Shown here piece by piece: positions 7,085 to 14,398 of a stretch of DNA of 40,265 nt. Positions within the stretch are counted from its first letter, which is position 1. The number at the start of each line of letters is the position of its first letter. The stretch is from a virus. The stretch lies in the IMG/VR virus record IMGVR_UViG_3300044648_000380, positions 1 to 40,265 of that record; one strand, given 5' to 3'. Below the pieces are notes generated by a model that did not search any database, was not told the DNA's origin, and was given only the letters and a program-made list of their open reading frames with translations. A program made the translations under genes and the position numbers.

Positions 7085-7265
7085 GAAATCTTCGCTCCCC
7101 AACTTGAATTCCCCCTAAATCTCTTTCCCTCTCCGCATTGTTTGCGGTATCGGTGCTTAAGGATTGGCCCCGAAGTTATTCGCCCGAGGATGTGGCGAAG
7201 GGAAGACGATATGGCGCAAGCCCTTTTTTTAGGCCCACACGGAAACCAGTTCAGTTTCCTCTAGT
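7085..7265 (+). promoter_or_regulatory. Non-coding region before the terminase genes
   Basis: About 180 bases separate the repeats from the small terminase start. There is a T7 run at 7224-7230 preceded only by a 3-bp GGC-GCAA-GCC stem, too weak to call a terminator. A 6-bp inverted repeat, GGAAAC at 7241-7246 and GTTTCC at 7254-7259, lies just before the ATG at 7266, where no Shine-Dalgarno sequence is visible. A late promoter is expected here, but I cannot pick -35 and -10 boxes with confidence. Short frames that cross this stretch have no protein-like features. Confidence 0.4.
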
Positions 7266-7538
7266 ATGGCCGCCAAAAAAGGACATGAGAAATGGGGCGG
7301 CCGCAAGAAAGGCACCCCCAACAAGGTTACGGCCATTGCCAAGGACGTGATTGCCCAAGTCGCGGCCGACCTCGGCGGCGCCGAACGCCTGCTCACCTGG
7401 TGCCGGCAGAACAAGTCGAACGAGGGGACGTTCTGGACGTACATCTTCCCCCGCCTCCTCCCGCTTCAGACCACGAACGAAAACGACAACCGCACGTTCA
7501 ACTTCATCTTCGCCCCCGCGAAGAAAAAGGAGGGGTGA
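7266..7538 (+). CDS. terS: Terminase small subunit (probable)
   Basis: 90 residues. The N-terminus, KWGGRKKGTPNKVTAI, matches the basic GGRKKGTPNK opening of short phage small-terminase-like proteins. A helix (DVIAQVAADLGGAERLLTW) and the aromatic FWTYIFPRLLPLQ follow. It directly precedes and overlaps the large terminase gene (TGATG). The protein is shorter than classical small subunits, so it may contain only the DNA-binding and oligomerisation core. Its role would be to recognise the packaging site and regulate the ATPase of the large subunit. No ribosome site is visible upstream. Confidence 0.72.
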   Translation: MAAKKGHEKWGGRKKGTPNKVTAIAKDVIAQVAADLGGAERLLTWCRQNKSNEGTFWTYIFPRLLPLQTTNENDNRTFNFIFAPAKKKEG

Positions 7539-8887
7539 TGTGGCGGTTTTTATTGGCGGGCCTGATGTCTAGCGCAAACGCCGAGGTAGTGACCAAGGAA
7601 ATCCAGCTCCTCCCGGCGCAAATCGAGATGCTCGAGTCGGAGGCCTTTTATATCGCCCTGGTGGGCGGGTACGGCTCCGGCAAAACCCAGGCCTGCGGGT
7701 GGAAGGGGGTCATGCAGACACGGGTCGATCCCGGGATCCTGCACGCCATCCTTTCCCCATCATTCCCGACCGCGAAGCTGACCGTCGTTCCGGCCATCTT
7801 CGAGGTGCTCGAGGACTACTTGGGCATGAAGGAGGGGAAACGGGGGGACTTCACCTATAACCGCGTCGATCACATGTTCCGGATCAGGGCCTGGGGAGGG
7901 CAGCTTGTGATCCTGTCCGCGGAGAATTCAAACAAGGGCCCGAACCTTGGAAGCTGCGGCCTGGACGAACCCGGCCTACAGCCTTTCTCCTCCCTGAAAC
8001 AGGCCATTGCCCGCGTCCGCCACCCTAAAGCCACGCGCCCCTGTATCTACCTGACTGGAACCCCGGAGGACATCGAGTGGTTTCCGGACTTCGTTGAAGG
8101 AGCAATCAAGCCCGAGGGTCTTCACGACATCCGGGCCAAGACGCGCGACAACATCTTCCTCCCCGAGCAGTACTTCAAAAACCTTGAGGCCAGCTACAGC
8201 GCCGAGGAGCTGCTTGCCTACATGGATGGGCAGTTCGTCGACCTTAGCGGGGCTAGGGCCTACCACGCCTTCACGAACAAGAACCTGATTCGGCCGGACG
8301 AGTTCGACCCCGACCCCGATCTTCCGTTGATCCTTGGCTTTGATTACAACTGGTACCCGAACACGGCGATCGTCGCCCAAGAGGTTCCGGACTGGGTGCA
8401 CGAAGGAGGCCGCATCGGTCCCGCGTTCATCGTTTTCGACGAGTTCTGGATCCGGGGAAGCACGGAAGAGAAGTGCCGCCAGACCCTCGAAAAGTACGGC
8501 GCGAAATACAAATACCGCATTTACCAGGATGCGACCGGGGATAAAAACACCTCCGTCGCCGTGTCCGATTTGAACCAGGTCCGGAACGCCTTCCGTGAGG
8601 TTGACCACAAGGTGATCTACCGGCCCGCCAACCCAAGGCGCCTGGACCGCATGAACGCGGTGAACGGCCGCTTCTGCAACGGAAACGGCGAGCGGTTCAT
8701 CTACATCTCAACGAATTGCCCCCATTTGATCGCTGATATGCGCAAGTCCCGGCGCGACGAATACCTGTCGGGAAAATACACCGAGGACGAGCGCGGCCAT
8801 GCCGGCGACTGCCTTGGCTACCCCATTGAATACCGCTACCCCATCAGGCGGGACACGAAGCACTCCAACCGGAGAATTATACCGTGA
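7538..8887 (+). CDS. terL: Terminase large subunit
   Basis: 449 residues from the ATG overlapping the terS stop; a second in-frame ATG at 7565 is possible. Walker A is GGYGSGKT at residues 43-50 and Walker B is CGLDEPG with Asp143-Glu144. The coupling motif TGTPED is near 173. The RNase H-like nuclease part begins with GFDYNWYPNT (Asp269), continues with a YQDATGD segment, and ends with HAGDCLGYPIEY near the C-terminus, which provides the last acidic residue. Length and order are those of phage packaging motors. It cuts concatemers and pumps DNA into the procapsid through the portal encoded next. No LAGLIDADG or HNH insertion. Confidence 0.95.
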   Translation: MWRFLLAGLMSSANAEVVTKEIQLLPAQIEMLESEAFYIALVGGYGSGKTQACGWKGVMQTRVDPGILHAILSPSFPTAKLTVVPAIFEVLEDYLGMKEGKRGDFTYNRVDHMFRIRAWGGQLVILSAENSNKGPNLGSCGLDEPGLQPFSSLKQAIARVRHPKATRPCIYLTGTPEDIEWFPDFVEGAIKPEGLHDIRAKTRDNIFLPEQYFKNLEASYSAEELLAYMDGQFVDLSGARAYHAFTNKNLIRPDEFDPDPDLPLILGFDYNWYPNTAIVAQEVPDWVHEGGRIGPAFIVFDEFWIRGSTEEKCRQTLEKYGAKYKYRIYQDATGDKNTSVAVSDLNQVRNAFREVDHKVIYRPANPRRLDRMNAVNGRFCNGNGERFIYISTNCPHLIADMRKSRRDEYLSGKYTEDERGHAGDCLGYPIEYRYPIRRDTKHSNRRIIP

Positions 8888-10329
8888 GAATTTCCAAGCG
8901 CCACCCCGAGATCACCGCCGTGCTTCCCAAATGGGAGCGGGTCCGCGTTCTCTCCGAGGAGGATGAGGCCAAATACGCCGACCCTCTGTATTTCATCAAG
9001 CTGCCGAACGAGAGCGCCACCGCATACGACGAGCGTAAGCCCGCCTATCTCTCGGGCTTCGTGAACATCGCCGGATCCCTGCTCCGGATAAAAGGGGACA
9101 CGATTTTCCAGAAGGATGTGAAGCGGGAAAAACTCGGGTCGATGCAGAAAGCCTTCCTGGACAAGGCGGACGGCTCCCGCCAGCGGTTCCCCGAGGTCAT
9201 GCAGAACGAAGTTGCCCCTTCCCTTGCCGGGTATGGTACGGTTTTTGCCGTGATGGACAAGCCTGCGGGAATCGCCAATAACCGGGCTCAGGAAGAAACA
9301 TCCGGAATCCCCTACATCACCGTCCTTTCCCCGTTCCAGGTTGTGGATTTTGAATGGGATAAGGACGGCGAGCTCAAGTGGTTCCAGTACCTGACTTGCG
9401 AGGAGGAACCCCGGGTGCCCCCCGAAGATGGGAAGCCTTCGATCACCAAGAACACAGAAACGCTCGTCACCTGGACCCGCGAGAATTACATCAAAAAAAC
9501 GGGAGCGAAGCCGGCCGACAGCAAACCCAACCCTTTCGGGTTCGTGCCAGTGATCATTCAGGCCCAGTTTGTGGACCCGAACAAGACCATCGGGAAATCC
9601 AGCTTCTTCGCCACCAGCCGCTACATCTTCTCGGCCAATAACCTCGGGTGCGCGTCGAATTTCGAGGTTTACAAGAACTCCTCCGCCTTGCTCGCGATGG
9701 ATGTTCAGGACCTGGACGAATCGGACGGACAACGGTCGGAAGTAAACCCCGACACGAACCAGAAACGGGTCACGAAGGAGCGGGACGAGATCAAGGGAAT
9801 CCTGACCTTCCAGAGGACCCCCGCCACCTACATCGAAAGACCCTCGGGACTGATCGAGTCCGCGGCGAAGCGGGCGAAAGACTACTTCGACCTGGCTCTC
9901 GACAACGAGAAATCCGCCTTGTCGGTTACTACCGCAGAAATGCCAGCCTCCGGCGTGTCCAAGGCCTACGATTTCACCTCGATCAACGGGGTGCTTTCGG
10001 CCTTCTCCCGCGCCCTGCAAAGGGTAGAGGAGCAGGCCTTCCGGATGGTGGGCCGAATGTCCAGGCAGGAAAACCAGTCCTTCGTGATCGCCTACCCGCA
10101 GGAGTTCGACGTTCGAACCCTGAACGAGAAGATCGAATTCGTGAAAGGCCTGATCGACGCCAAGTTCCCGAGCGTCCTCGGGATGCGCGAGGCCTATAAA
10201 TCCCTGACCCCGGAAATCACCGAGAACGTCTCGGAGCAGGGGAAGATCAACGATGAAATCGACAAGTACGAGATCCCGCAAGAAGAACCCACAAACCCAA
10301 AGGACCCCTCGAAAGAGGGTAAGGAGTAA
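8884..10329 (+). CDS. Portal protein
   Basis: 481 residues from a GTG in a GTGA overlap with terL. Position right after terL, length, and the overall pattern support a portal: an N-terminal region with YLSGFVNIAGSLL, a mixed wing domain (IPYITVLSPFQVVDFEW), a long helical segment with the SKAYDFTSINGVL and FSRALQRVEEQAF helices, and an acidic, low-complexity tail (PQEEPTNPKDPSKEGKE). Portals form the dodecameric ring at one capsid vertex, bind terminase, and later bind the connector proteins. The closest type appears to be the short DUF4055-like portals, but that subfamily label is tentative. Confidence 0.88.
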   Translation: MRISKRHPEITAVLPKWERVRVLSEEDEAKYADPLYFIKLPNESATAYDERKPAYLSGFVNIAGSLLRIKGDTIFQKDVKREKLGSMQKAFLDKADGSRQRFPEVMQNEVAPSLAGYGTVFAVMDKPAGIANNRAQEETSGIPYITVLSPFQVVDFEWDKDGELKWFQYLTCEEEPRVPPEDGKPSITKNTETLVTWTRENYIKKTGAKPADSKPNPFGFVPVIIQAQFVDPNKTIGKSSFFATSRYIFSANNLGCASNFEVYKNSSALLAMDVQDLDESDGQRSEVNPDTNQKRVTKERDEIKGILTFQRTPATYIERPSGLIESAAKRAKDYFDLALDNEKSALSVTTAEMPASGVSKAYDFTSINGVLSAFSRALQRVEEQAFRMVGRMSRQENQSFVIAYPQEFDVRTLNEKIEFVKGLIDAKFPSVLGMREAYKSLTPEITENVSEQGKINDEIDKYEIPQEEPTNPKDPSKEGKE

Positions 10330-10331
10330 TC

Positions 10332-11072
10332 ATGGAATTCACCGAAATCGAAACCGCCCTGGCGGACAAACCCGAAGCCCTGGCATTCGTAAAGGGTCTG
10401 CACGAAAAGGCCGGCAAGCTCACGCCCGAGCTCGAGGCGGACATTGGGAAACTCAGCGAGTACAAGGGCCATTCCGAGGCCTACGCCAAACTGCTCAAGG
10501 AAACGGGCGCCAAGGATGTCGATGGACTCCTGAAGGACTTCGGAAACCTGAAAACCACCAACGCCGACCTGGTGAGCCAGCGGGAAAAGTGGAAAGCGGG
10601 GGGCAAAAACACGGATTCCCCCGAATACCGCGCCTTGCAGGAACAGATCGAGGCCGGCCAGAAGGCGCTCAAGGAAATCACCGATAAGATGACGGCCGCC
10701 GAGCAGAAAGCTGCTGACGCGGCCGTGAACGAGCGCAAAACCGCGCTGAAGTCCTCCATCATCGCGGCGGCCGGCAAGGCCAAGGCCACCGAGCCAGAGG
10801 ACATTCACATCCTGCTCGAGGCCCGCGGTCTTATCGGACACAAGGAGGACGGAACCCCTTTCTTCTACAAGCAGAACGAGAAGAAAGAAAACGTCGCTGT
10901 GGGCAGCGCCGATGATGTCGTGGCCTGGCTGGCCGAAACCAGGAAGGACCTTTTCACCGGCAGCGGCATCGGCGGGACTGGAGGCAAGCACAGAGGCGGC
11001 GCCCCCGGTACCGACGACCTGACCCCCAAGAGCGCAAAGGCCAACTTCCTGGCCTCCCGGGGCGTGGGGTAA
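10332..11072 (+). CDS. Capsid scaffolding protein
   Basis: 246 residues. It is strongly helical and charged with several heptad-rich segments (residues 45-70 and 95-140), an Ala/Lys-rich coiled coil, and a Gly-rich loop before a small basic C-terminal tail (PKSAKANFLASRGVG), the usual capsid-binding end of scaffolds. It lies between the portal and capsid genes. No protease gene is seen, so the scaffold may be removed by a host protease or leave intact. Its stop shares one base with the start of the HTH gene at 11072. Confidence 0.85.
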   Translation: MEFTEIETALADKPEALAFVKGLHEKAGKLTPELEADIGKLSEYKGHSEAYAKLLKETGAKDVDGLLKDFGNLKTTNADLVSQREKWKAGGKNTDSPEYRALQEQIEAGQKALKEITDKMTAAEQKAADAAVNERKTALKSSIIAAAGKAKATEPEDIHILLEARGLIGHKEDGTPFFYKQNEKKENVAVGSADDVVAWLAETRKDLFTGSGIGGTGGKHRGGAPGTDDLTPKSAKANFLASRGVG

Positions 11073-11344
11073 TGTTCGGCAAAGTCTTAAAGCAGGAGAG
11101 GGAAAAGGCGGGGCTGTCGCGCGAGCAGCTCCGCCGCCGGATATTGCGGCATTACGAAACAGCGCCTTCCGTGAATGCGATTCGGGATCTCGAGAACGGC
11201 TCCAATATTGGCCCCCAAAACCGCAACCTCGAGAAGCTCCTTCACGTCCTTTCGGGTCTACGGGACGCCATGAACAAAGACCGGGAAGCGCCCGCGATAG
11301 AGGCGACCGAAGGGCTTACGGTAGGTCACGGTAGTTTACGGTAG
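11072..11344 (+). CDS. XRE-like HTH protein inserted between scaffold and capsid genes
   Basis: 90 residues. Residues 1-60 form an XRE-type helix-turn-helix: MFGKVLKQEREKAGLSREQLRRRI, then SVNAIRDLENG, then a helix LEKLLHVLSGLRDAM. It is clearly related to the 72-residue protein at 6816. A regulator in the middle of a head operon is unusual. The last codons run into three ACGGTAG repeats with a 10-bp period (11318-11344), so the protein's own 3' end carries its probable operator. A promoter-like sequence and the major capsid gene follow. I infer that it controls capsid-gene expression; activator or repressor is undecided. Confidence 0.75.
   Translation: MFGKVLKQEREKAGLSREQLRRRILRHYETAPSVNAIRDLENGSNIGPQNRNLEKLLHVLSGLRDAMNKDREAPAIEATEGLTVGHGSLR
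11318..11344. repeat. Three ACGGTAG repeats with exact 10-bp period
   Basis: ACGGTAG occurs at 11318-11324, 11328-11334 and 11338-11344; spacers are GTC and TTT. The last repeat contains the TAG stop of the HTH gene. They lie about 30 bases upstream of a promoter-like -35 (11373). The array parallels the ATGTCGGT array at 7057-7084 in copy number, period and CGGT core. Confidence 0.7.
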
Positions 11345-11372
11345 TCAACTATTTGCATTTCGCTGATTCTTG

Positions 11373-11400
11373 TTGAAAGTGCATACTCCGCGGCCATAGT
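11373..11400 (+). promoter_or_regulatory. Candidate promoter for the major capsid gene
   Basis: TTGAAA at 11373-11378 (5 of 6 to consensus) is followed after 16 bases by CATAGT at 11395-11400 (4 of 6). It lies in the 99-base gap between the HTH gene and the capsid gene, downstream of the three ACGGTAG repeats. The capsid gene has its own ribosome site (GCGAGGA) upstream of 11444. The placement would let capsid protein be made in excess over portal and scaffold. Confidence 0.5.
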
Positions 11401-11443
11401 GTTTCTCGCATAGCGCAACTCCGCGCAAAAAGCGAGGACCAAA

Positions 11444-12373
11444 ATGGCCGAAGTTACCCTCATCGAGCAAAGTAAGCTGATCACGAACCCGCAGGCGAAC
11501 GAGGTTGCCAACGTGTTCGCCACTTCCTTCCCCGCGCTGTCCCTGATCCCCTTCGAGACGATCAGCGGCTACCACAAGCCGATCACCCTGGTGGACACCC
11601 TGCCCACCGTCAACCCCCGCGATTTCGGGGTGGACTTCGTGTCCTCGTTCGGCAGCTCCTCGACCTACAATGTCCCCTGGAAGAACTACGGCGGCAAGCT
11701 CGAGGTGGACAAAGCGCTTCGGAAGGGCAACCCCGCCGGGGCGGCCATGCAGGAGCTCATGCAGATCCAGGCCATCGCCAAGCAGATGACCCAGGACATG
11801 TTCCAGGGGGCGGGCGGCACTTCGATGACCGGCATTTCGTCCTTCCTCACGACCCTTTTCCCCGGCCAGGTGGTCAACGCGGGAACCACCGCTTCCGGCG
11901 ACCTCCTGACTATGGCCCTCATGGATTCGGCCTTCAATCTGATCACGGCCGACGAGAACACGGCCATTTTCTGCTCGCAAAAGGTCCGCGATCGCCTGAC
12001 CTACCTCGCCCGCACCAACGCCGCCGGCCAGCAGAACATCCAGTACATCGTGGACCAGTTCGGCACCAAGGTGATATCCTACAACCAGGTCCCGATCTAC
12101 TGCATGATCGACGACTACACCGGGGCGGACATTCTTTCCGTCGCGGAAATCGACGGCGCGGCCACGAACAGCGACACCTCGTCCCTGTACATCGTGAAAT
12201 TCGCCTCGGACGCGGTGAAGGGCTTCTCGCCCTCCAGCCCGACACTGGACATCGAAACCGCCAACCCCGGCACTCATGCCGCGGTGACGCGCCTCGAGGC
12301 CAATGTGGGCATCACGCTGATGCAGCCGCGCAGCGCCGTCCGCATCCGGTACATCAAGCAGGCGGTGTCGTAA
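11444..12373 (+). CDS. Major capsid protein (HK97-fold, probable)
   Basis: 309 residues. It follows the scaffold module and shows the expected features: a helical N-terminus (EQSKLITNPQANEVANVFA), an E-loop-like region, a helix with QELMQIQAIAKQMTQDMF, then a Gly-rich loop, a P-domain helix (MALMDSAFNLI), and late strands (IQYIVDQFGTKVISYNQVPIYCMID, IRYIKQAVS). It has no N-terminal delta domain, consistent with a separate scaffold. The protein is codon-biased toward GC-ending codons, typical of a highly expressed gene. HK97 fold is inferred from context and outline. Confidence 0.85.
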   Translation: MAEVTLIEQSKLITNPQANEVANVFATSFPALSLIPFETISGYHKPITLVDTLPTVNPRDFGVDFVSSFGSSSTYNVPWKNYGGKLEVDKALRKGNPAGAAMQELMQIQAIAKQMTQDMFQGAGGTSMTGISSFLTTLFPGQVVNAGTTASGDLLTMALMDSAFNLITADENTAIFCSQKVRDRLTYLARTNAAGQQNIQYIVDQFGTKVISYNQVPIYCMIDDYTGADILSVAEIDGAATNSDTSSLYIVKFASDAVKGFSPSSPTLDIETANPGTHAAVTRLEANVGITLMQPRSAVRIRYIKQAVS

Positions 12374-12374
12374 C

Positions 12375-12710
12375 ATGCCGCGGGCCAAAAAGGTCGAGGG
12401 GGCGAAAGCTCCCGAAGCCGGAAACGGTGCGGAGGCGCTCTTTGGGCGCCCTGCATTCGTTTCGCCCGAGCGCGACCTGACCCCGAAACCGGGTGTCTTG
12501 ATGGAGGCGCTTGCCCCCAAAACACTCCCGACCGATGCGGGCTACGTCAATCCGGACCAGAGAATGAATCCGGATTATCACGACAAAGCCAAAGAGTCGG
12601 TGCTCTCGGAAACCGAGAGGATGAAAAAGTCCATGGGGTACGGCACGATCGCGAAGGTGATCAACCCGTCCCCGAATTCAATCCCCCGCGTGAAACACGT
12701 TTTCGCGTAA
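12375..12710 (+). CDS. Hypothetical structural-region protein
   Basis: 111 residues, starting two bases after the capsid stop. The N-terminus is Lys/Ala-rich (PRAKKVEGAKAPEAG). The rest is low in secondary structure, with Pro and Asn, and a short helix (ESVLSETERMKKSMGYG). No family is recognised. Position between the capsid gene and a small beta protein suggests a minor head protein or an assembly factor. Confidence 0.55.
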   Translation: MPRAKKVEGAKAPEAGNGAEALFGRPAFVSPERDLTPKPGVLMEALAPKTLPTDAGYVNPDQRMNPDYHDKAKESVLSETERMKKSMGYGTIAKVINPSPNSIPRVKHVFA

Positions 12711-12725
12711 ACCCAGGAGCTTACC

Positions 12726-13139
12726 ATGGCCGATATCGTAGTCAACACTCCCGTCGCCGCTATCGGTGGCATCGCTCTCAAGGCCGCAGGAGCCATCACC
12801 GCCACGACCGCCCACACCGAGGTCCACATGGGCACCGGCGATTTCGCGGTCCAGATGGACTGGACCGCATGCAAGATCAGCGCCAACGACGAGACCTACC
12901 TCGTCGCTGTGGAAGGGAAGAATGGCTCCACCTGGACGCGCATCGGGATCCTGAACCTCCTGGGAGCCGTCGAGATCGTGGTCGAGGGAGACGCCAAGGC
13001 CACGGGTTCGGCCAGGGCAGCCTTCTACAACCCCTACGGCGGGCTGGTGCGCCTTAAGACCTGGATCGGTGGCACCCTGCCGTCGATCAACTTCTCGGCC
13101 AAAGCCTACCCAATCAAAGACCTGTCGGTCGCCGGGTAG
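12726..13139 (+). CDS. Beta-rich head protein, possible decoration protein
   Basis: 137 residues; ATG 12726 with a CAGGAG ribosome site upstream. The sequence is almost all strand and Gly/Ala/Thr turns: HTEVHMGTGDFAVQMDW, TYLVAVEGKNGSTWTRIGI, VEIVVEGD, RAAFYNPYGGLVRLKTWIGG. It lacks charged coiled coil or enzyme motifs. Small beta proteins next to the capsid gene are often cement or decoration proteins, and that is my best guess. A head fibre base is an alternative. Confidence 0.55.
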   Translation: MADIVVNTPVAAIGGIALKAAGAITATTAHTEVHMGTGDFAVQMDWTACKISANDETYLVAVEGKNGSTWTRIGILNLLGAVEIVVEGDAKATGSARAAFYNPYGGLVRLKTWIGGTLPSINFSAKAYPIKDLSVAG

Positions 13140-13148
13140 CGGTGTCCC

Positions 13149-13994
13149 GTGCTTCTGACGAGCGTGGCGAGGGTCAAGTCCTCACTCGGTATCTCCGACT
13201 CGAAAGAGGACGGATTGCTGGGGAGGACTGTGGCCGCCGCTTCCGATCGTGTTGAAGGCTACCTCCGCCGCTCCGGATGCATTGAGCTGAAGGAACGGAC
13301 GGAGATCATCTCGGCCACCTTGGGACAGCGGAAATTTTACCTCCCCGCCTACCCCGTTACCGCGGTTGAGTCCGTCGAATACGACGCCAGCGGCCTTTTT
13401 GCCGGGGATGAAACGGCGATTACCGATTTCCAAATCACCGAGACCCGGGCGGTCGTCATTCCCTCGGGAATTCCATTCGTTGCTCCCAATTCCGTGCGCA
13501 TCGTCTACACCGGCGGCCTGGCCGAGCACGCGGTGAATTCGGTTTGGGTCAAAACGGCCGATACCGGGGGCACCCTGAGCGTCGGGAAGTACATCCAGGG
13601 GGCGACCAGCCTGGCCATCGGTATCATCCGAGCCGTTGCGCCCACTTCGATCACCTACGAATGCCTTTCGGGCGTTTTCCAGGCCGAGGGTGTAACCGAG
13701 TACGGAACGTACACGTGCAACACCTCCGGAGGCGTTCTCAGCGGCCTCACGGGTGTTTCGTCCAACCTGACCACCAGGACCAAGGCGAGCCTGGCAGAGT
13801 CACACGCGGCCCTCGTTGAGGGCGTGGAGATGTTCATCCGCGTCAGCCGTTCCAGGCTTGGAAGCCTCGGGAAAACCACAGTTACGACCGAGAACGACGC
13901 CTGGCTTTCCCCCTCGAGCCTGAGCAAGGACGTCTTTTCCGTCCCCGAGGTTCGGGATTACCTCACCGACTACATGAATCGGATGGTGGTCTGA
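13149..13994 (+). CDS. Head-tail connector, gp6-like, with an inserted beta domain
   Basis: 281 residues from GTG 13149. Residues 1-55 (VARVKSSLGIS, TVAAASDRVEGYLRRSGC) and the C-terminal 70 residues (ESHAALVEGVEMFIRVSRS, SVPEVRDYLTDYMNRM) match the helical frame of HK97 gp6-type adaptors, which ring the portal. Between them, residues about 130-210 form a Gly/Thr/Ser-rich beta segment (GTLSVGKYIQGATSLAIG, CLSGVFQAEGVTEYGTYT) not found in short gp6 proteins. The insertion explains a length well above that of short gp6-type proteins. It would project from the neck. The adaptor call is good; the function of the insertion is unknown. Confidence 0.75.
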   Translation: MLLTSVARVKSSLGISDSKEDGLLGRTVAAASDRVEGYLRRSGCIELKERTEIISATLGQRKFYLPAYPVTAVESVEYDASGLFAGDETAITDFQITETRAVVIPSGIPFVAPNSVRIVYTGGLAEHAVNSVWVKTADTGGTLSVGKYIQGATSLAIGIIRAVAPTSITYECLSGVFQAEGVTEYGTYTCNTSGGVLSGLTGVSSNLTTRTKASLAESHAALVEGVEMFIRVSRSRLGSLGKTTVTTENDAWLSPSSLSKDVFSVPEVRDYLTDYMNRMVV

Positions 13995-14398
13995 TGCTCA
14001 CCGTCAAGGCTGTGGGATGGGAGGAAGTGGCCGAGTACCTGGAGGACCGCTTTGACGCGTTCCGGGAGGAAATCGAGCAGGGCGCCCGCGATGTAGGTGA
14101 GGGAGAAGCGAAGTATTTCCGCGACGAGCAGCTTTCCGGACGGGACGCGATGGACATGCACCTGAACGTCCGCCGAGGCGTGACTCGGGCGGCCGTGCAA
14201 AGCCAAACCCAAGCCTGGGACGCGCTCATTTCCAGCGTCGTTTTCACCCCTTCCGGCATTGCGGACCACATCACCCTACACCAGTCCGGCACGACGAAGC
14301 TGAAAAAGCGCCTGACGCTGGATGAGCACTTCGAAACCGAGGGGTACGAGGCATACCACATGATCGTGGAGAAAGCCTTAGAGAGGCTGGCCGCCTGA
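13994..14398 (+). CDS. HK97 gp10-like neck / tail-completion protein
   Basis: 134 residues; TGATG overlap. It begins with a helix that carries many acidic residues (WEEVAEYLEDRFDAFREEIEQGARDVGEGEAKYF), then a strand-rich centre with VRRGVTRAAV and a DHITLHQSGT segment, and a C-terminal helix (HMIVEKALERLAA). This outline and the position between the gp6-like adaptor and tail genes match the HK97 gp10 family of neck proteins. It probably joins head and tail. Confidence 0.68.
   Translation: MLTVKAVGWEEVAEYLEDRFDAFREEIEQGARDVGEGEAKYFRDEQLSGRDAMDMHLNVRRGVTRAAVQSQTQAWDALISSVVFTPSGIADHITLHQSGTTKLKKRLTLDEHFETEGYEAYHMIVEKALERLAA

Noticed and set aside
7213-7230. Terminator before the small terminase gene
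   Set aside because: Seven Ts are present but the preceding stem is only three base pairs.
7138-7350. Short rightward frames between 7067 and 7350
   Set aside because: They cross the non-coding repeats and the terminase gene, with no ribosome site or domain.
8836-10281. 481-codon leftward open frame opposite the portal gene
   Set aside because: It mirrors the portal gene on the other strand, a common effect in GC-rich DNA; it has no ribosome site or family pattern.
11345-12520. 391-codon leftward frame opposite the major capsid gene
   Set aside because: A GC-rich antisense shadow of the capsid gene, with Gly/Arg/His-rich composition.
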